Shown in pieces: positions 6,227-6,310 of a DNA stretch of 6,310 nucleotides. The stretch covers positions 1 through 6,310 of the forward strand of contig CACZQU010000235.1 in the NCBI GenBank assembly GCA_902783305.1, read 5' to 3'. The notes beneath the pieces are model-generated. The model was not told the DNA's origin and made no database searches. It saw only the letters and a program-made list of their open reading frames with translations. The stretch is from an uncultured Lachnospiraceae bacterium (GTDB lineage: Bacteria; Bacillota; Clostridia; Lachnospirales; Lachnospiraceae). Position numbers and translations under genes: made by a program. Position 1 is the first letter of the stretch; the number at the start of each line of letters is the position of its first letter.

Positions 6227-6254
6227 ACAAAGACACGTCATAAATATTTATAAT
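6226..6254 (+). promoter_or_regulatory. Promoter for the next rightward gene
   Basis: A perfect TATAAT (6249-6254) has only a poor -35 at 17-bp spacing (TACAAA, 6226-6231, 3/6). A strong -10 with a weak -35 suits an activator-dependent promoter. The start would fall near 6261, about 50 nt before the window end. Confidence 0.55.
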
Positions 6255-6303
6255 AAAGATGTTTCATGAAGCTGGTGTTTTCTAAAGCCGAATCGATTTC
6301 CAC

Positions 6304-6310
6304 AAAGGAG
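6304..6310 (+). promoter_or_regulatory. Shine-Dalgarno site of a gene that begins beyond the window
   Basis: The window ends in AAAGGAG. With usual spacing the start codon would lie about 5-10 bases past base 6310. The identity of that gene cannot be known from here. Confidence 0.6.

Larger units (their letters stand above)
5929..6310 (+). other. Intergenic region without a convincing gene, leading to a downstream gene
   Basis: After the regulator stop codon no reading frame has both a ribosome site and recognisable protein features; the two short frames here (74 and 79 codons) lack both. Base composition becomes AT-rich from about 5970. The stretch holds an 11-bp palindrome TCAATCATTGA (5984-5994), repeated CATT-containing elements, a -10 hexamer and a terminal Shine-Dalgarno site. 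A short GC hairpin (GCGC-GAA-GCGC, 5944-5954) follows the operon but has no T-run. Confidence 0.6.

Noticed and set aside
5991..6243. Two overlapping short plus-strand frames (74 and 79 codons) after the regulator
   Set aside because: Neither has a ribosome site or recognisable sequence, and they run through the operator-like repeats.
6266..6310. ATG at 6266 open to the window end, a possible start of the next gene
   Set aside because: There is no Shine-Dalgarno before it and it is only a few bases after the predicted transcription start; the AAAGGAG at 6304-6310 fits a start beyond the edge better. It cannot be fully excluded.

Overview
The window looks like chromosomal DNA of a gut-type Firmicute, most likely Lachnospiraceae or a close Clostridia relative. 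The grounds are AAGGAG-type Shine-Dalgarno sites, sigma-A-type promoters, moderate GC with AT-rich intergenic gaps, and the gene families present. Genus and species cannot be fixed from sequence alone. No tRNA, rRNA, insertion sequence, integrase, phage gene or CRISPR array was seen.

Left part, minus strand (1-2300): a 5'-complete gene runs off the left edge (1-1093). It encodes an exported protein with a signal peptide, two fibronectin type III-like modules, a Ser/Gly linker and a caspase-like (C14-type) domain that is cut off after its catalytic-histidine motif. A near-consensus promoter lies just upstream. Behind it, on the same strand, is a complete cytoplasmic alpha/beta hydrolase of the monoacylglycerol lipase/lysophospholipase type (1314-2300).

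Centre (2301-2668): a 368-bp divergent intergenic region carries a strong rightward promoter, a weaker leftward extended -10 candidate, and an unusual density of short repeats and dyads: five CTGTAC copies, tandem GCTG..CAGC dyads, and TTCAGTAT/GTATCATG repeats. It probably serves both the hydrolase and the galactosidase gene.

Right part, plus strand (2669-5928): a complete GH36 alpha-galactosidase is followed, with a 4-base ATGA overlap, by an AraC-family regulator with an N-terminal sugar-sensing-type cupin. The pair reads as a two-gene operon for intracellular hydrolysis of alpha-galactosides (melibiose, raffinose, stachyose) and its own control. The last 382 bp hold no convincing gene. 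They end in a promoter-like -10, a direct repeat at 21-bp spacing that overlaps the -35 position, and a Shine-Dalgarno sequence at the last base, so another rightward gene very likely begins just outside. An inferred model is that the AraC protein activates that next gene, plausibly a sugar-uptake gene. The window contains no clearly new multi-gene system; the most original material is the regulatory DNA and the exported caspase-like protein.
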